From NCBI GenBank assembly GCA_003501375.1, contig DNPO01000364.1, positions 1-6,117 on the forward strand: a DNA stretch of 6,117 bases. The letters are read 5' to 3'. The notes below the pieces were generated by a model. It was not told the origin of the DNA, searched no databases, and was given only the letters and a program-made list of their open reading frames with translations. Shown here in pieces: positions 5,384-6,117 of this stretch. The DNA is from Candidatus Sumerlaeota bacterium (lineage in GTDB: Bacteria; Sumerlaeota; Sumerlaeia; UBA8349). Position numbers and translations under genes: made by a program. Numbering within the stretch: the first letter of the stretch is position 1; each line of letters starts with the position of its first letter.

Positions 5384-6117
5384 TTATACGGTACGCCATG
5401 AGATTTTAGGAGCCAGCAAGCAATTCCTCTTTTTTGTCCAGTAGGGCGAGCCATACGTTTTCCCCACGATCTCAAAGGACAATGCTATATCGCTTGTTTC
5501 TTTGGAGTAAGCCATACTGATGCAATGCAAGGTATTCACTAAGATGACTTTGTATCGTCCTTCATTCAGGATGCTGATCTCCAACGGCACCCGAAGAACA
5601 ACTTTACCCAGTTGTAACTGAGGCCATTCTTCTGGCGCATTGTCAGTATGGTAAGAATACAAAATCTCGTTATCCTGATCGTCGGTCAGGATGAAGCCAA
5701 CGCACTGTCGCTCATCTTTTTTCAGCACTTCCATCTCAATTTGTAAAAATGCGGTTTGGTTGGGATTCGGATGGTAGGGAAGCGGTTGCCCCGTCGTATC
5801 TACCAACGCCATTCGCGTAAAGCGTAGGTAAGGTTCCGCTTTACGCCCGGTGGAAGATTCAGTAGGTTGCCATTCCAAACTTTGGGCCTCAGCGCAACTC
5901 GAACCGAGATACAATGGGATCATTTCGCTGGGAGTGCCGATATTGGCTAAGTGCCCATTTTGAAATAATATGCAGGACGAGCAGAGATTGCGGATGCTGC
6001 TCATTTGGTGCGAAACAATCAGCACAGTACGCCCCGCTTTAGCCACGTCGCTCATTTTGCCCAAGCACTTCTTCTGAAATGCAGCATCCCCCACCGCCAG
6101 CACTTCATCCACAATCA
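5384..6117 (-). CDS. Wzt-like polysaccharide ABC exporter ATPase, C-terminal part
   Basis: The gene enters from the right edge; 243 residues are visible, ending at TAA (5384-5386). The first visible residues, IVDEVLAVGDAAFQKK, are the end of Walker B with the catalytic Glu and the D-loop. VSHQM (34-38) is the switch His loop. Walker A, the Q-loop and the signature motif lie outside. Using GTG at 6112 as a start would cut Walker B, so it is not the true start. After an ATPase end near residue 70, residues about 95-243 form a beta-rich domain (LRFTRMALVD, FLQIEMEV, GRYKVILVN) ending in SPYW and a final Trp, as in C-terminal domains of Wzt-type proteins that recognise the finished glycan. With a membrane permease (not in view) it would drive export of lipid-linked polysaccharide across the inner membrane. 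It is the furthest upstream gene visible in the apparent operon. Confidence 0.92.
   Translation of the reverse strand, partial: IVDEVLAVGDAAFQKKCLGKMSDVAKAGRTVLIVSHQMSSIRNLCSSCILFQNGHLANIGTPSEMIPLYLGSSCAEAQSLEWQPTESSTGRKAEPYLRFTRMALVDTTGQPLPYHPNPNQTAFLQIEMEVLKKDERQCVGFILTDDQDNEILYSYHTDNAPEEWPQLQLGKVVLRVPLEISILNEGRYKVILVNTLHCISMAYSKETSDIALSFEIVGKTYGSPYWTKKRNCLLAPKISWRTV

Noticed and set aside
6110..6112. GTG at 6110-6112 as the start of the ABC ATPase
   Set aside because: It falls inside Walker B (IVDE); the gene clearly continues beyond the window edge with the rest of the nucleotide-binding domain.

Overview
The window is an internal slice of a bacterial cell-surface polysaccharide (O-antigen or capsule-like) biosynthesis locus. 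All convincing genes lie on the minus strand, so transcription runs from high to low coordinates. The organism cannot be named from this sequence. Base composition is moderate by eye, the start sites carry Shine-Dalgarno sequences, and a Wzt-type ABC exporter ATPase sits beside glycosyltransferases and a sugar epimerase. This suggests a bacterium that exports a lipid-linked glycan by the ABC-dependent route.

In transcription order the window holds six main genes. (1) The 3' two thirds of a Wzt-like ABC ATPase with a C-terminal glycan-recognition domain, cut by the right edge (5384-6117). (2) A GT-A-like putative glycosyltransferase resembling DUF1647 proteins (4330-5358). (3) A small extended-SDR nucleotide-sugar epimerase/dehydratase starting at GTG (3241-4095). 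(4) A family 2 glycosyltransferase (2281-3240). (5) A second, unrelated-looking family 2 glycosyltransferase, tryptophan-rich (1208-2200). (6) A GT-B glycosyltransferase of GT4 type, open at the left edge with no stop codon in the window (1-1198). Most junctions are tight (0 to 25 bp), as in one operon. The two exceptions are a 234 bp gap (4096-4329) and an 80 bp gap (2201-2280).

The most unusual feature is a direct repeat of about 95 bp with the same orientation and register at two gene junctions: 4294-4386 (end of the DUF1647-like gene) and 3205-3300 (end of the epimerase gene, start of the first GT2). In both copies an upstream reading frame ends in a similar FEPC...GK tail, followed by TGA and then directly ATG and the codons for MATITV. 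Downstream of the 4330-5358 gene this start leads into only a 47-codon dead-end frame; downstream of the epimerase it leads into a full GT2. The epimerase gene thus sits in a module of about 1.09 kb bounded by direct repeats. The simplest reading is that it was inserted into, or duplicated within, an older junction where the DUF1647-like gene directly preceded the GT2. This is the main trace of cluster remodelling here.

A plausible division of labour (inference): the SDR shapes a nucleotide sugar, the four transferases add sugars to a lipid-linked chain in the cytoplasm, and the ABC ATPase with an unseen permease recognises and exports the product. No sugar identity can be read from the sequence. 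No RNA gene, CRISPR array, insertion sequence or convincing promoter or terminator was seen.
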